NCBI GenBank assembly: GCA_902774295.1
Contig: CACYHP010000002.1
Span: forward strand, 124,001-188,000
Reading direction: 5' to 3'
DNA: 64,000 nt
Source: an uncultured Bacteroidia bacterium
GTDB lineage: Bacteria; Bacteroidota; Bacteroidia; Bacteroidales; F082
Below the pieces are notes generated by a model. It saw only the letters and a program-made list of their open reading frames with translations. It searched no databases and was not told the DNA's origin. This document shows positions 7,662-16,317 of this stretch, piece after piece (positions within the stretch are counted from its first letter, which is position 1; each line of letters begins with the position of its first letter). Both the position numbers and the translations under genes were made by a program.

Positions 7662-7695
7662 TTTGGTTGAACTTTATGAAAATAAATTATCTTTG
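7662..7695 (+). promoter_or_regulatory. Promoter of the TonB-type receptor gene (-33 TTTG, -7 TATCTTTG)
   Basis: TTTG at 7662-7665 and TATCTTTG at 7688-7695 are separated by 22 bp; the ATG is at 7723, giving a leader of about 20 nt. Confidence 0.65.
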
Positions 7696-7722
7696 CACTT
7701 GATTAAAAAAGTGTAAAAAACG

Positions 7723-10347
7723 ATGAAACGAGCAGCATTTTTAAGATTTATGGCTTTAGCCGCCTTTATCTTGTCGACGATGTCGGCTGTGGCACAGTTC
7801 CCACCTGGTGGCGGCGGTCCACCTCCTGGAGGAAGACCACCTGGAGGACGCCCTCCTTTCGGCGACAGACAGTTTAACCAGAACGTTCAGCCACCTACCA
7901 CTAAGCAGAAGAAAAAGGTGCGCGAGGGCGATACTTTCATCGTGTCAGGCTTGCTTCTCGACAAGAAGACGAGCGAGCCGCTGCCTTTCGTCAACCTCAC
8001 CATCCTCGACTCCATCGACAGCACCTTCGTGAAGGGCGGAATCACCAATGGTGACGGTATCTTCCAGCTTACCGACGTCCCGCAGGGTTCGTTTTTGCTG
8101 CGCGTTACAGCTATAGGATATGAGACGTACATGCATCCGTTTACCGTGACAAACAACACCGATTTGGGCACGTTACGGTTGAGTGAGGGCGCGATAACCC
8201 TCGATGCCGTGGTCGTCACCGCCGAGAGGCCGCTTTATGCTATGGAAGGCGAGAAACTCATCTACAACGTGAGTGAGGACCCGTCGATACAGACAGGCAC
8301 AACCGAAGACGCTCTTCAGAACGCACCGGGCGTGGAGGTCGACGTGGAAGGCAACATCACGCTTCGAGGTGTGTCAAGCGTCGAGATCTGGATCAACGAC
8401 AAGCCTTCGAAGCTCACCGAAGAGAACCTCAAGACGTATCTGCAGACCTTGCCGGCCAACGCTATCGCCCGTATCGAGACAATCACCAACCCGTCGGCGA
8501 AATATGCCACCGACGCGGAAGCCGTCATCAATATCGTCACCTCTACACATATCAAGAGCAACCAGTTTGTGAGCTTCGGCGTGAACGGCTCCAACCAGCC
8601 TTTCATCTCACCTTGGGTGAGCTATATGTGGAAAAAAGAGAAGTTGAGCATCAACATCTTTGCAGCAGGACGTTACAGCGACCGCGACAACACCAGCGAC
8701 GAATGGCAGCTGAGCCGTCGTGACGCTGAGACTCCAGGCGAATACGAAATCACCTGGGCTGACACCACGAAACAGGCAAGCCGTAACCGCAACTACAGCG
8801 GTAACCTATTCATGAACATCGACTATGAAATCGACACCTCAAGCAACATCTCTGTCGACGCAGGCGGTTTCTACAACCACAACGACTATAAGATGACACG
8901 TTTGCAACGTCAGACATATTATTACCTCGACAGCATACCGCAATATTCGGAGCTCTTAATTGACACCACACGCGATAAGACCACGGCTAACAGCTTGTTC
9001 GGTCATATCGGAGCCGACTACACCAAGAAATTCGATAATTTCGGGCATAACCTGCGCATCAGCGTCAACTCACGTATATCGCACAATGCCAATGAGGAAT
9101 GGTATAACCGCTTCTATGACACCTACACCGACCTCAACGAGCACCGTTACATGCTCACCGACCAAAACAACTACAGCATCAGCCTCGATGCACGCTACAA
9201 CCGTCCTTACAGCCGTGACGGTGAGCTGAGCTATGGCTTGCGTGCCGATCATCAGAACACAGACAACATTTACAACCGTTATAACGACACTCTCGCCACT
9301 GTCATCGATGAGTTGCGTGCCTATCATTTCAAAGGACAGGAATCAAGTATCAATGCTGATGTCAACTGGACCCACCGATGGGGCGGCTTCACCTTCAGTG
9401 CCGGTCTCGGAGCAGGCACCGACCGCTCGTATTACAACTACATCAGTGAGATGCCGTTTGCCGACGACAGCACCTTGTATTACTTCACGGTACGTCCATC
9501 GGTGCATCTCACCTACCGCACTCAGAACATGCACAACATCAAGCTCAACTACACGATGAGGATGTCGCATCCTGACGAGTCACAGGTCAGCAGCTACAGA
9601 CGATATGGCGAAAACAGCTATTCAACAGGTAATCCTAACTTGAAAAACGGATTCACCCACAACATGGAAGCCGGATGGCAGAAGTTCTTCAACCGTTTTG
9701 GCAATGTCGGTTTGGAAGCCTACGGACGTCTGAGCACCAATGAGATAAGCAACCTCACCGACTCGGAATACGACGAGTATCTCGACCGCGTGGTAAGTTA
9801 TACTGTGCCTTATAACCTGGGTAACTCATGGCGTTACGGAACCTCGCTCAACATGACATACCGCCCGACGGGATTCTTCAACGTGAGAATGTACGCCAAC
9901 CTATACAACTACGGCTATCACATGGAATATAACCGCGACGGCGTGCATCAGATCGATGAAAATGAAAAATGGTCATGGAGCGTGCGCGTCAACGCGTGGA
10001 TGAAGTTCTTCAACCAGTATCAGTTTACCGTATCGGCATTCTACAACTCCCCCACCATCAGCCTGATGAGCGAGCGCAAAGCCCGTTATTCGCTGAACAT
10101 GGGAGTGCGCAGCGACTTCTTCAAACGTAAGATGTCGGTATATGTCAATGTGCAGGATATCTTCAACTGGGGTGCAAAAATCGGCTCCGGTTCAAGCAAC
10201 ACCAACCCATACTATCTTACCGACAACACAAACAAGATGCTCAACAGCCGTTACATCTCTGTCGGCGTGACATTCCGTTTCGGTAAGATGGAACTCGAGA
10301 CGCGAGCCAAGGAAGGATCAAGCGAATCGGGAGACAGCCTCGAATAG
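7723..10347 (+). CDS. TonB-dependent-receptor-like outer membrane beta-barrel protein
   Basis: An 874-residue outer membrane protein. Signal peptide 1-24 (ending SAVAQ), then a Pro/Gly-rich stretch (PPGGGGPPPGGRPPGGRPP), a carboxypeptidase-regulatory-like beta-sandwich at about 70-150 (SGLLLDKKTSEPLPFVNLTI, GIFQLTDVPQGSF, ATAIGYE-like), a plug-like domain at about 155-280 (DALQNAPGVEVDVEGNI, TNPSAKYATDAEAVINIV) and a long barrel of alternating aromatic strands. This matches the outer membrane beta-barrel family 3 group of TonB-linked receptors. It has no SusD partner beside it, so it is not a classical SusCD glycan importer; similar stand-alone proteins are linked to envelope or metal functions, but the cargo cannot be told. 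It ends four bases from the convergent Na/Pi symporter gene. Confidence 0.85.
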   Translation: MKRAAFLRFMALAAFILSTMSAVAQFPPGGGGPPPGGRPPGGRPPFGDRQFNQNVQPPTTKQKKKVREGDTFIVSGLLLDKKTSEPLPFVNLTILDSIDSTFVKGGITNGDGIFQLTDVPQGSFLLRVTAIGYETYMHPFTVTNNTDLGTLRLSEGAITLDAVVVTAERPLYAMEGEKLIYNVSEDPSIQTGTTEDALQNAPGVEVDVEGNITLRGVSSVEIWINDKPSKLTEENLKTYLQTLPANAIARIETITNPSAKYATDAEAVINIVTSTHIKSNQFVSFGVNGSNQPFISPWVSYMWKKEKLSINIFAAGRYSDRDNTSDEWQLSRRDAETPGEYEITWADTTKQASRNRNYSGNLFMNIDYEIDTSSNISVDAGGFYNHNDYKMTRLQRQTYYYLDSIPQYSELLIDTTRDKTTANSLFGHIGADYTKKFDNFGHNLRISVNSRISHNANEEWYNRFYDTYTDLNEHRYMLTDQNNYSISLDARYNRPYSRDGELSYGLRADHQNTDNIYNRYNDTLATVIDELRAYHFKGQESSINADVNWTHRWGGFTFSAGLGAGTDRSYYNYISEMPFADDSTLYYFTVRPSVHLTYRTQNMHNIKLNYTMRMSHPDESQVSSYRRYGENSYSTGNPNLKNGFTHNMEAGWQKFFNRFGNVGLEAYGRLSTNEISNLTDSEYDEYLDRVVSYTVPYNLGNSWRYGTSLNMTYRPTGFFNVRMYANLYNYGYHMEYNRDGVHQIDENEKWSWSVRVNAWMKFFNQYQFTVSAFYNSPTISLMSERKARYSLNMGVRSDFFKRKMSVYVNVQDIFNWGAKIGSGSSNTNPYYLTDNTNKMLNSRYISVGVTFRFGKMELETRAKEGSSESGDSLE

Positions 10348-10351
10348 GTGT

Positions 10352-12037
10352 TTATTTCCCGATTCTTGCTTCAACCACGTTGACCACGTAGTCGCCGAGT
10401 TTCTCGCAGTCGGTGACGAGGTCGGAGAACATTGTGCCGACGGCGTAGTCGTATTTCAGCTCGTTGACGTTGCGGATGTTCTCGTTTTTCAGCATCTGAC
10501 GCATAGCGTTGATTTCATCTTCAAGACGGAACGACTCGTTGACTTCATGTTCCGAGCGGTGTCCTGTCATGATAAGGTTCATATTGCCGAGTGCATCGTC
10601 GCACAGTTTCATCAATTCATGCAAGGTCTTTTTCTGCCATTGTGTAAATTTCAATCCCGACTCCATCTTGCGACGCATTGTCCTTGCGAGGTTATAGCAC
10701 GAGTCGCCGACGCTCTCCAGCTCGCTGATCTCGCGCATCATCTGACGAATCTTCACTTTCGTATCATCGCTGAGATGGTCGTAGCTCACCTGTTCAAGAT
10801 ATTTGGCAATCTCAATCTCGATTTGGTCAGAGACAGCTTCTTTATTTTCAATAATAGCAAATAGTTCAGCGAATTTGCTGTCGTTTCTCTCATCAAGCAA
10901 GGTCCTCACCTTGGCAAACATATCCTGAACGAAGACCCCGAATGTGGCGGTCTCTTTCTCTGCCTGCAGCACTGCTATTTCTGGTGTCTGCACGAGTCCG
11001 TTGCCGATATATTTCAGTCTGACAGTTTCTATTTCAGCCTCTGGTTTGTCTTTGATAGCCCAGCACACAATCTTCTCGATTTGCGGGATGAATCCGATGA
11101 GGATGGCGGTGTTGGTGACATTGAAGCAGGTATGGAACATAGCGAGCACCACGCTCAGTCTGGCAGGGTCTGACACACCTTGTTCGTAGCCTACAATCGA
11201 GCACACCATATCGATGAACGGATGCAGCACTATTATCATCCAGATGACACCGAAGACGTTGAAGAACATGTGGGCGAAAGCTGCCCGGCGTGCCTGTGTA
11301 GATGCTGTGAGTGCCGCCAAGTTCGATGTCACGGTTGTTCCGATGTTCTCGCCCATCACCAGTGCGATACCTTGGTATATCGGGAGCGCGCCGCTTGAGC
11401 AGAGAATCATGGTGATAGCCATCACGGCAGCCGACGACTGCACACACATCGTGAGGATACTTCCTATGAGCAGGAAGAGCAGCGTGGTCCAGATGCTGTC
11501 GGGGTTGAATGACTGGAAAAACCCGAGCACAGCCTCGTTCTCGCCGAGGTTCATCTGCACGCCCGTCGCACGTAAGGTGCCGAGACCGAGGAACATAAAC
11601 GCAAGGCCAAAGAGGAACTCACCGAAGGTGGCACGACGTTTTTTATAGATTAGAATCATGCCTATGATGAAGGCGGGCCACACAACATCGGTAACGTTGA
11701 ATGAGAAGCCGGCCGACATGATCCAAGCGGTGAGGGTCGTTCCGATATTGGCACCCATAATCACCGAGATAGCCTGTCCCAACGTAAGAAGCGAGGCATT
11801 GACAAACGACACCGTCATCACCGTGGTAGCTGTCGAGCTCTGCACCGCCGCCGTCACCAGGACACCAGTGAGCATGCCTGTGAAACGGTTTGTCGTCATC
11901 TTGCCGAGAATATGGCGCAGCTGAGGTCCTGCGAGCTTTTGTAGAGCCTCGCTCATCGACTTCATACCGAAAATAAGAAGTCCCAGCGAGCCTAATATCG
12001 TGAAAATCAACATTAAAAAGCTTGGCGATGTGTCCAT
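10352..12037 (-). CDS. Na/Pi cotransporter family protein with PhoU-like tail
   Basis: A 561-residue inner membrane protein of the NptA/YjbB type. Two inverted Na/Pi repeats are visible, each with the QSS signature (VTAAVQSSTATTVMTVS and LTMCVQSSAAVMAITM) and GANIGTT / GENIGTT motifs. Residues of about 350-561 are helical and charged and resemble a PhoU domain (SELESVGDSCYNLARTMRRK, later CEKLGDYVVNVVEAR). The role is sodium-coupled phosphate movement; direction (uptake or export) is not settled for this family. A TATTTTTG box on the minus strand at 12072-12079 is a likely promoter. It converges on the receptor gene with a 4 bp gap. Confidence 0.9.
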   Translation of the reverse strand: MDTSPSFLMLIFTILGSLGLLIFGMKSMSEALQKLAGPQLRHILGKMTTNRFTGMLTGVLVTAAVQSSTATTVMTVSFVNASLLTLGQAISVIMGANIGTTLTAWIMSAGFSFNVTDVVWPAFIIGMILIYKKRRATFGEFLFGLAFMFLGLGTLRATGVQMNLGENEAVLGFFQSFNPDSIWTTLLFLLIGSILTMCVQSSAAVMAITMILCSSGALPIYQGIALVMGENIGTTVTSNLAALTASTQARRAAFAHMFFNVFGVIWMIIVLHPFIDMVCSIVGYEQGVSDPARLSVVLAMFHTCFNVTNTAILIGFIPQIEKIVCWAIKDKPEAEIETVRLKYIGNGLVQTPEIAVLQAEKETATFGVFVQDMFAKVRTLLDERNDSKFAELFAIIENKEAVSDQIEIEIAKYLEQVSYDHLSDDTKVKIRQMMREISELESVGDSCYNLARTMRRKMESGLKFTQWQKKTLHELMKLCDDALGNMNLIMTGHRSEHEVNESFRLEDEINAMRQMLKNENIRNVNELKYDYAVGTMFSDLVTDCEKLGDYVVNVVEARIGK

Positions 12038-12071
12038 TTTCTAAAACTTGAAGGGTGTAATTTTTAAAGTG

Positions 12072-12079
12072 CAAAAATA
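12072..12079 (-). promoter_or_regulatory. Candidate -7 box (TATTTTTG) of the Na/Pi gene
   Basis: Minus-strand TATTTTTG lies 34 bp before the start at 12037, in the divergent gap shared with the M13 peptidase gene. Confidence 0.5.
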
Positions 12080-12112
12080 AACATAATTTTATAACTTTTC
12101 AAAAATTTTATA

Positions 12113-12120
12113 TACTTTTG
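12113..12120 (+). promoter_or_regulatory. Candidate -7 box (TACTTTTG) of the M13 peptidase gene
   Basis: Plus-strand TACTTTTG lies 38 bp before the ATG at 12159. Confidence 0.55.
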
Positions 12121-12158
12121 CACCGCGTAAAAAATTATTAAAAAAAATAAATTTTCAA

Positions 12159-14216
12159 ATGAAAAAATTCCTTTTAACTATTGCGACTATGGCTATTATC
12201 GCTACAGGATGCCAGCACAAGGCCGTCAAGACCTCGGGCATCGACATCAACAATCTCGACACCACTGCACGTCTGCAGGACGATTTCTATCAGTATGCTT
12301 GCGGCGGCTGGATGAAAAACAACCCTCTCGACGCTGAGCACTCACGCTACGGCGCCTTCGACGTGCTCGCCGAGAACGCTCAGAAAGACCTCCGCGACAT
12401 CATCGACAACGTCAGTAAGGGTGAGAATCCTAAGGGTTCGATAGCAGAGAAGATAGCCATGTTCTACAACATCGGCATGGACAGCGTACGTCTGCAGGAG
12501 CAGGGTGCTGCACCACTTATGCCTTATCTTGAAAAAATCAACGGCATCAAGACACGCGAGGATGTGTGGAATGCCTTGCTTGAGATGCACCGCAGCGGTG
12601 GCTTCGCGCTCTTCGCAGTGTTTGGCGAGGCTGACACCGACGACGCCAACATGTGCATCGCCTGGGCTTACCAGAGCGGACTCGGCCTCGGTGACCGCGA
12701 CTACTACCTCACCGACGAAGGCAACAACGTCAACATCCGCAAGGGCTACGTCGACTTGATGACCAAAGAATTCGGCATGGCAGGCTTCGACAAAATGACA
12801 GGCATCAAACCTGACGAGCTCGCCAAGATGGTGATGAGCTTCGAGACACGTCTCGCCAAGGCACAGAACACACGACTCGAGAACCGTGACCCACAGGCTA
12901 CTTTCAACCGTTTCACCGTGGATGAAGCTATGAAGCTGACTCCAAACATCAACTGGAAGAACTACTTCGAGACGATGGGCATCCTCGATGGCATGCAGAG
13001 CTTCAACATCGCTCAGCCTAAGTATTTCAAAGAGGTTAACGCAACGCTCGGCGATACCGACATCAACGTCTTCAAGGCATATTTCGCATGGAACGCCATC
13101 AACGGAGCTGCCAGCTACCTCAGCGACGACTTTATTGAGACACAATTCGACTTCTACGGCAGACTTCTCAGCGGTCGCGAACAGAACCGTCCACGTTGGA
13201 AACGTGTCACTGCCACCGTCGACGGCGCTATGGGTGAGGCTCTCGGACAGCTTTACGTAGAGAAATATTTCCCGGCAGAGGCTAAGACCCGCATGGAGAC
13301 ATTGGTGCAGAACCTCGTCACAGCCCTCGGACAGCGTATCGACATGGCTGAATGGATGACCGAAGCCACCAAGGCCAACGCACATGAGAAACTCGGCACA
13401 CTCTTGGTCAAGATCGGATATCCTGATGAATGGCGCGACTATAGCGGCCTTGAAATCAAAGACGACAGCTACTTCGCCAACGTGATGCGCAGCAACGAGT
13501 TCGATATGGCTTATATGTTCAGCAAAATCAACAAGCCGGTGAACCGTAACGAATGGGGCATGACACCTCAGACTGTCAACGCTTATTACAACCCGACCAC
13601 CAACGAGATCTGCTTCCCTGCAGCTATCCTCCAGCCTCCGTTCTTCAATATGGAAGCTGACGAGGCAGCCAACTACGGCGCCATCGGCGTGGTCATCGGC
13701 CACGAGCTGACACACGGCTACGACGACCAGGGCCGCCAGTATGACAAAGACGGTAACCTCAACGACTGGTGGACTGAAGAAGACGCAGCCAACTTCGACA
13801 AGAACAAACAGGCTCTCATTGAAGCCTTCAACAACTGCATCGCTGTCGATGACCCGGAACTCGGTCTCATCCACGGCAACGGTGAGCTCACATTGGGCGA
13901 GAACATCGCTGACAACGGCGGCTTGCACGTGAGCTACCTCGCCATGCACAATGCCATGGCTAAAGGTCAGGTCAATAAAGAGGTGATGGACGGCTTCACT
14001 CCTGAACAGCGTTTCTTCCTCGCCTACGCAGCAGTGTGGGCAAGCAATATCCGTCCGAAAGCAGCCTTGCAGCTCACTCAGATGGACGTCCACTCACTCG
14101 GACGTAACCGCGTGAACGTGGCACTGCCACAGGTGACAGAGTTCATCGAGGCCTTCGACATCAAGGAAGGCGACGGCATGTGGCTCGCACCAGAGAAACG
14201 AGTGGTTTTGTGGTAA
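12159..14216 (+). CDS. M13 family zinc metallopeptidase, lipoprotein (PepO/neprilysin-like)
   Basis: A 685-residue lipoprotein: lipobox ending IIATGC with Cys18. The M13 N-terminal domain starts with DDFYQYACGGWMKNNPL. The C-terminal catalytic domain holds the zinc site HELTH (His515, Glu516, His519) and the third ligand Glu581 in GENIADNGG; NAYYNPTTNEICFPAAILQP is the substrate-binding NAYY/F motif. M13 enzymes cut oligopeptides on the hydrophobic side; with a lipid anchor this one probably works in the periplasm or at the surface to process peptides taken up as food. Family members usually end in a short C-terminal Trp motif; here the last residue is Trp (VVLW). It converges with the sialidase gene and they share a hairpin. 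Confidence 0.95.
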   Translation: MKKFLLTIATMAIIATGCQHKAVKTSGIDINNLDTTARLQDDFYQYACGGWMKNNPLDAEHSRYGAFDVLAENAQKDLRDIIDNVSKGENPKGSIAEKIAMFYNIGMDSVRLQEQGAAPLMPYLEKINGIKTREDVWNALLEMHRSGGFALFAVFGEADTDDANMCIAWAYQSGLGLGDRDYYLTDEGNNVNIRKGYVDLMTKEFGMAGFDKMTGIKPDELAKMVMSFETRLAKAQNTRLENRDPQATFNRFTVDEAMKLTPNINWKNYFETMGILDGMQSFNIAQPKYFKEVNATLGDTDINVFKAYFAWNAINGAASYLSDDFIETQFDFYGRLLSGREQNRPRWKRVTATVDGAMGEALGQLYVEKYFPAEAKTRMETLVQNLVTALGQRIDMAEWMTEATKANAHEKLGTLLVKIGYPDEWRDYSGLEIKDDSYFANVMRSNEFDMAYMFSKINKPVNRNEWGMTPQTVNAYYNPTTNEICFPAAILQPPFFNMEADEAANYGAIGVVIGHELTHGYDDQGRQYDKDGNLNDWWTEEDAANFDKNKQALIEAFNNCIAVDDPELGLIHGNGELTLGENIADNGGLHVSYLAMHNAMAKGQVNKEVMDGFTPEQRFFLAYAAVWASNIRPKAALQLTQMDVHSLGRNRVNVALPQVTEFIEAFDIKEGDGMWLAPEKRVVLW

Positions 14217-14222
14217 TAAGCA

Positions 14223-14255
14223 AGGGCAAAGACATCTCAATAGGTGTCTTTGCCC
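14223..14255. terminator. Hairpin between convergent M13 peptidase and sialidase genes
   Basis: GGGCAAAGACA (14224-14234) pairs with TGTCTTTGCCC (14244-14254). There is no T-run, and the right arm lies inside the last codons of the sialidase gene. It probably limits read-through in both directions. Confidence 0.5.
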
Positions 14256-15379
14256 TCGGTAAGCCATTCGAGGCTAAATTTATAGAAGGCTGTAAGATAG
14301 TTGCCTATCGTCCCAGCAGGATTTTCCTCAACATAAAGACCTATTGTTCCGTCAGGCATGACGCATAGCGATGAATATGCCGAGCTGTAAGGCACGATGG
14401 TCTTGCTCACAGGCCATGTCTTGCCTTCGTCGTAGCTGATGTAAACCGTGACATCGGTACGTTGGTTGCCTTTTGGCACAGAATGCAGCAGACGGTTCTT
14501 GTTATGTCCTTGATCCACTGAAGTATAACGAATCAGATCACCATTGCAAGCCGGTGCTGTGATGTCGTTCCACGACGAGACGTTTGGTCGCCATGTCTGG
14601 CCTCCATTTGATGAGATGTTATACCAGCGTTTGCCGTTGTGGCGGATGCTCATCAATATTCTACCGTCGACGAGCTCAGTGACCTTAGCCTCGTCGCCAT
14701 TTGTCGAGGCGCGACCGGAGACCTGCCATGTGAGACCGTTGTCGTCGGAATAGACCGCATAGTTGCTCAATGACTGCGCTGAGTCTTCTCGGATTGCGGC
14801 TACAAACATGATTCTTCCCGTCGAGGTGAGGAGTCCGTTGCCTGAGCCAAAGAACGAGGCACGCCATGACTGATGCTCCGAGATGATGCAGTTGTCGCCG
14901 AAGATGAAATCAGTAATGTCTTCGGGTTCTGTCCATGTCTGACCATTATCATAGCTATATGATTTATATGACCTTATAGGTTCTGATGGTGTCGAATACC
15001 ACAATCCGGGGCCGCCCACGAAGACCGCGATGAGGCCGTTCTCATCGTTGCTCCATGCCAGCGCGCAGTCGCCGAAACCGTGGTTGACGCCGGTGCCTTG
15101 GGCGATAGTGTAAGGCTCGCTCCATGTGAGACCTCCGTCAGTGCTGCGGTTGCACACGATATCGATATCCTGCGGGAGGTCGCCCTCGTTGTATTTTCGT
15201 TTGTCGGTGACCGCCACGATGCTGCCGTCTTTAGCCGTGATGACTGCCGGGATGCGGTAGTTTGTCGAGCTGTAGTCGCCCGGATGGTAAATCTCAGTGC
15301 GGGTGAACAACGTGTCGTTTTGCGCATTGGCGATGATCGCCGAGACCATGATAATAACGAGGGAGAGGATTTTTTTCAT
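14237..15379 (-). CDS. Secreted exo-alpha-sialidase
   Basis: A 380-residue GH33-type sialidase, exported by the signal peptide MKKILSLVIIMVSAIIANAQ. It has the RIP motif (NYRIPAV, Arg42), the following VTDKRKYNEGDLPQDID segment with active-site acidic and basic residues, and at least four Asp-box repeats (STDGGLTW, SYDNGQTW, SDDNGLTW, SSNGGQTW, with SYDEGKTW as a fifth). It would release terminal sialic acid from mucin or other glycoproteins. No nan operon or sialic acid transporter lies nearby, so released sugar may be used by genes elsewhere or may only expose the underlying glycan, which fits the GH20 hexosaminidase at 50771-52564. Confidence 0.92.
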   Translation of the reverse strand: MKKILSLVIIMVSAIIANAQNDTLFTRTEIYHPGDYSSTNYRIPAVITAKDGSIVAVTDKRKYNEGDLPQDIDIVCNRSTDGGLTWSEPYTIAQGTGVNHGFGDCALAWSNDENGLIAVFVGGPGLWYSTPSEPIRSYKSYSYDNGQTWTEPEDITDFIFGDNCIISEHQSWRASFFGSGNGLLTSTGRIMFVAAIREDSAQSLSNYAVYSDDNGLTWQVSGRASTNGDEAKVTELVDGRILMSIRHNGKRWYNISSNGGQTWRPNVSSWNDITAPACNGDLIRYTSVDQGHNKNRLLHSVPKGNQRTDVTVYISYDEGKTWPVSKTIVPYSSAYSSLCVMPDGTIGLYVEENPAGTIGNYLTAFYKFSLEWLTEGKDTY

Positions 15380-15450
15380 TGTAAATCAGATGTTTTAAGT
15401 TGCAAATTTACAATTTTTTGTAAGTTTTTGCAAATCATCCAAACTTTTTG

Positions 15451-15458
15451 TAATTTTG
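15451..15458 (+). promoter_or_regulatory. Candidate -7 box (TAATTTTG) of the aquaporin gene
   Basis: TAATTTTG follows TTTTTG at 15425-15430 by 20 bp and lies 29 bp before the ATG at 15488, a good Bacteroidota promoter. Confidence 0.65.
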
Positions 15459-15487
15459 CGCTACTTAAACTTTAAAAAATAAGTATC

Positions 15488-16222
15488 ATGAAAACGTGTA
15501 ACAAGTTTTTCGCCGAGTTGTTCGGCACATTCGTTTTGGTTTTCGGAGGTTGCGGCACAGCACTCTTCGGACATGTTGGTTTTCTCGGAGTAGCAGTCGC
15601 TTTCGGCTTGACAGTCGTTGCGATGGCTTACGGCATCGGACATATCTCTGGTGCACATCTCAACCCTGCTGTGAGTTTCGGCGTATGGGTTAACGGTCGC
15701 ATGAGTTTCAAAGAGATGCTCGTTTACTGGGGAGCACAGATTATAGGCGGTATCATCGCCGGCGCTTTGCTTCTCGTTATTTGGAAGTCAGCAGGTTTTG
15801 GCAGCACTGGCGTTTTCGCAGCCAACGGTTACGGCGAGTACTTCCAGAAGGCTTGTGGCGGCCCTGACACAGGATACCTGGCAGTTTCAACAGGCGGTGC
15901 ATTCCTCATCGAGGCATTGCTTACCTTCGTGTTCCTGATGGTCATCCTCGGCATCACCGACAGCCGTCATGAGAACGGCAAATTCGGCGGCTTAGCCATC
16001 GGTCTCACCTTGACACTCATCCACCTCATCAGCATCCCGTTGACCAACACCTCTGTCAACCCTGCACGTTCAATCGGCGTAGCATTGTTCTCAGACTGCT
16101 CATACTGGAGTGCATGCGGTCAGCTCTGGCTGTTCATCGTGGCACCGCTCGTCGGCGCTTGCCTCGCAGGACTGGTCTACAAATGCATCACAGGATGCTG
16201 CTGCAAAAAGTGCGAGAAATAA
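15488..16222 (+). CDS. aqpZ: Aquaporin Z (water channel) with Cys-rich C-terminal tail
   Basis: A 244-residue major intrinsic protein with six membrane helices and the two NPA boxes, at 59-61 (HLNPAVSFG) and 191-193 (SVNPARSIGVALF). His179 and Arg194 correspond to the narrow aromatic/arginine filter of water-selective AqpZ; glycerol facilitators have a Gly in place of the His. The last fourteen residues contain five Cys (CITGCCCKKCEK), facing the cytoplasm by the family's topology, which is not a usual AqpZ feature. It ends in a strong hairpin terminator. Confidence 0.93.
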   Translation: MKTCNKFFAELFGTFVLVFGGCGTALFGHVGFLGVAVAFGLTVVAMAYGIGHISGAHLNPAVSFGVWVNGRMSFKEMLVYWGAQIIGGIIAGALLLVIWKSAGFGSTGVFAANGYGEYFQKACGGPDTGYLAVSTGGAFLIEALLTFVFLMVILGITDSRHENGKFGGLAIGLTLTLIHLISIPLTNTSVNPARSIGVALFSDCSYWSACGQLWLFIVAPLVGACLAGLVYKCITGCCCKKCEK

Positions 16223-16244
16223 TATCTGAATAGAGGTTTAAAGA

Positions 16245-16317
16245 CATTAGTCGTCATTATCGAGCTGCCCTTCCTACGGAAGCTGAAGGCTCTCTAATCG
16301 ACGACTAATGTTTTTTT
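16245..16317. terminator. Bidirectional terminator between aqpZ and the EEP nuclease gene
   Basis: An 11 bp stem (16245-16255 with 16300-16310; CATTAGTCGTC and its complement) encloses an unusually long 44 nt loop and is followed by seven T. The T-run overlaps the stop codon of the minus-strand gene at 16316. Confidence 0.7.

Noticed and set aside
11034..11447. Minus-strand frame inside the Na/Pi symporter gene and similar nested frames (such as 45981-46469 in queC)
   Set aside because: They lie in an alternative frame of confirmed genes and have Arg/His-rich composition typical of shadows.
12342..14093. A 583-codon open frame on the minus strand opposite the M13 peptidase gene
   Set aside because: It is a codon-bias shadow: the plus strand has a complete M13 enzyme with lipobox and zinc motif, and the minus frame gives no recognisable domain or signal.
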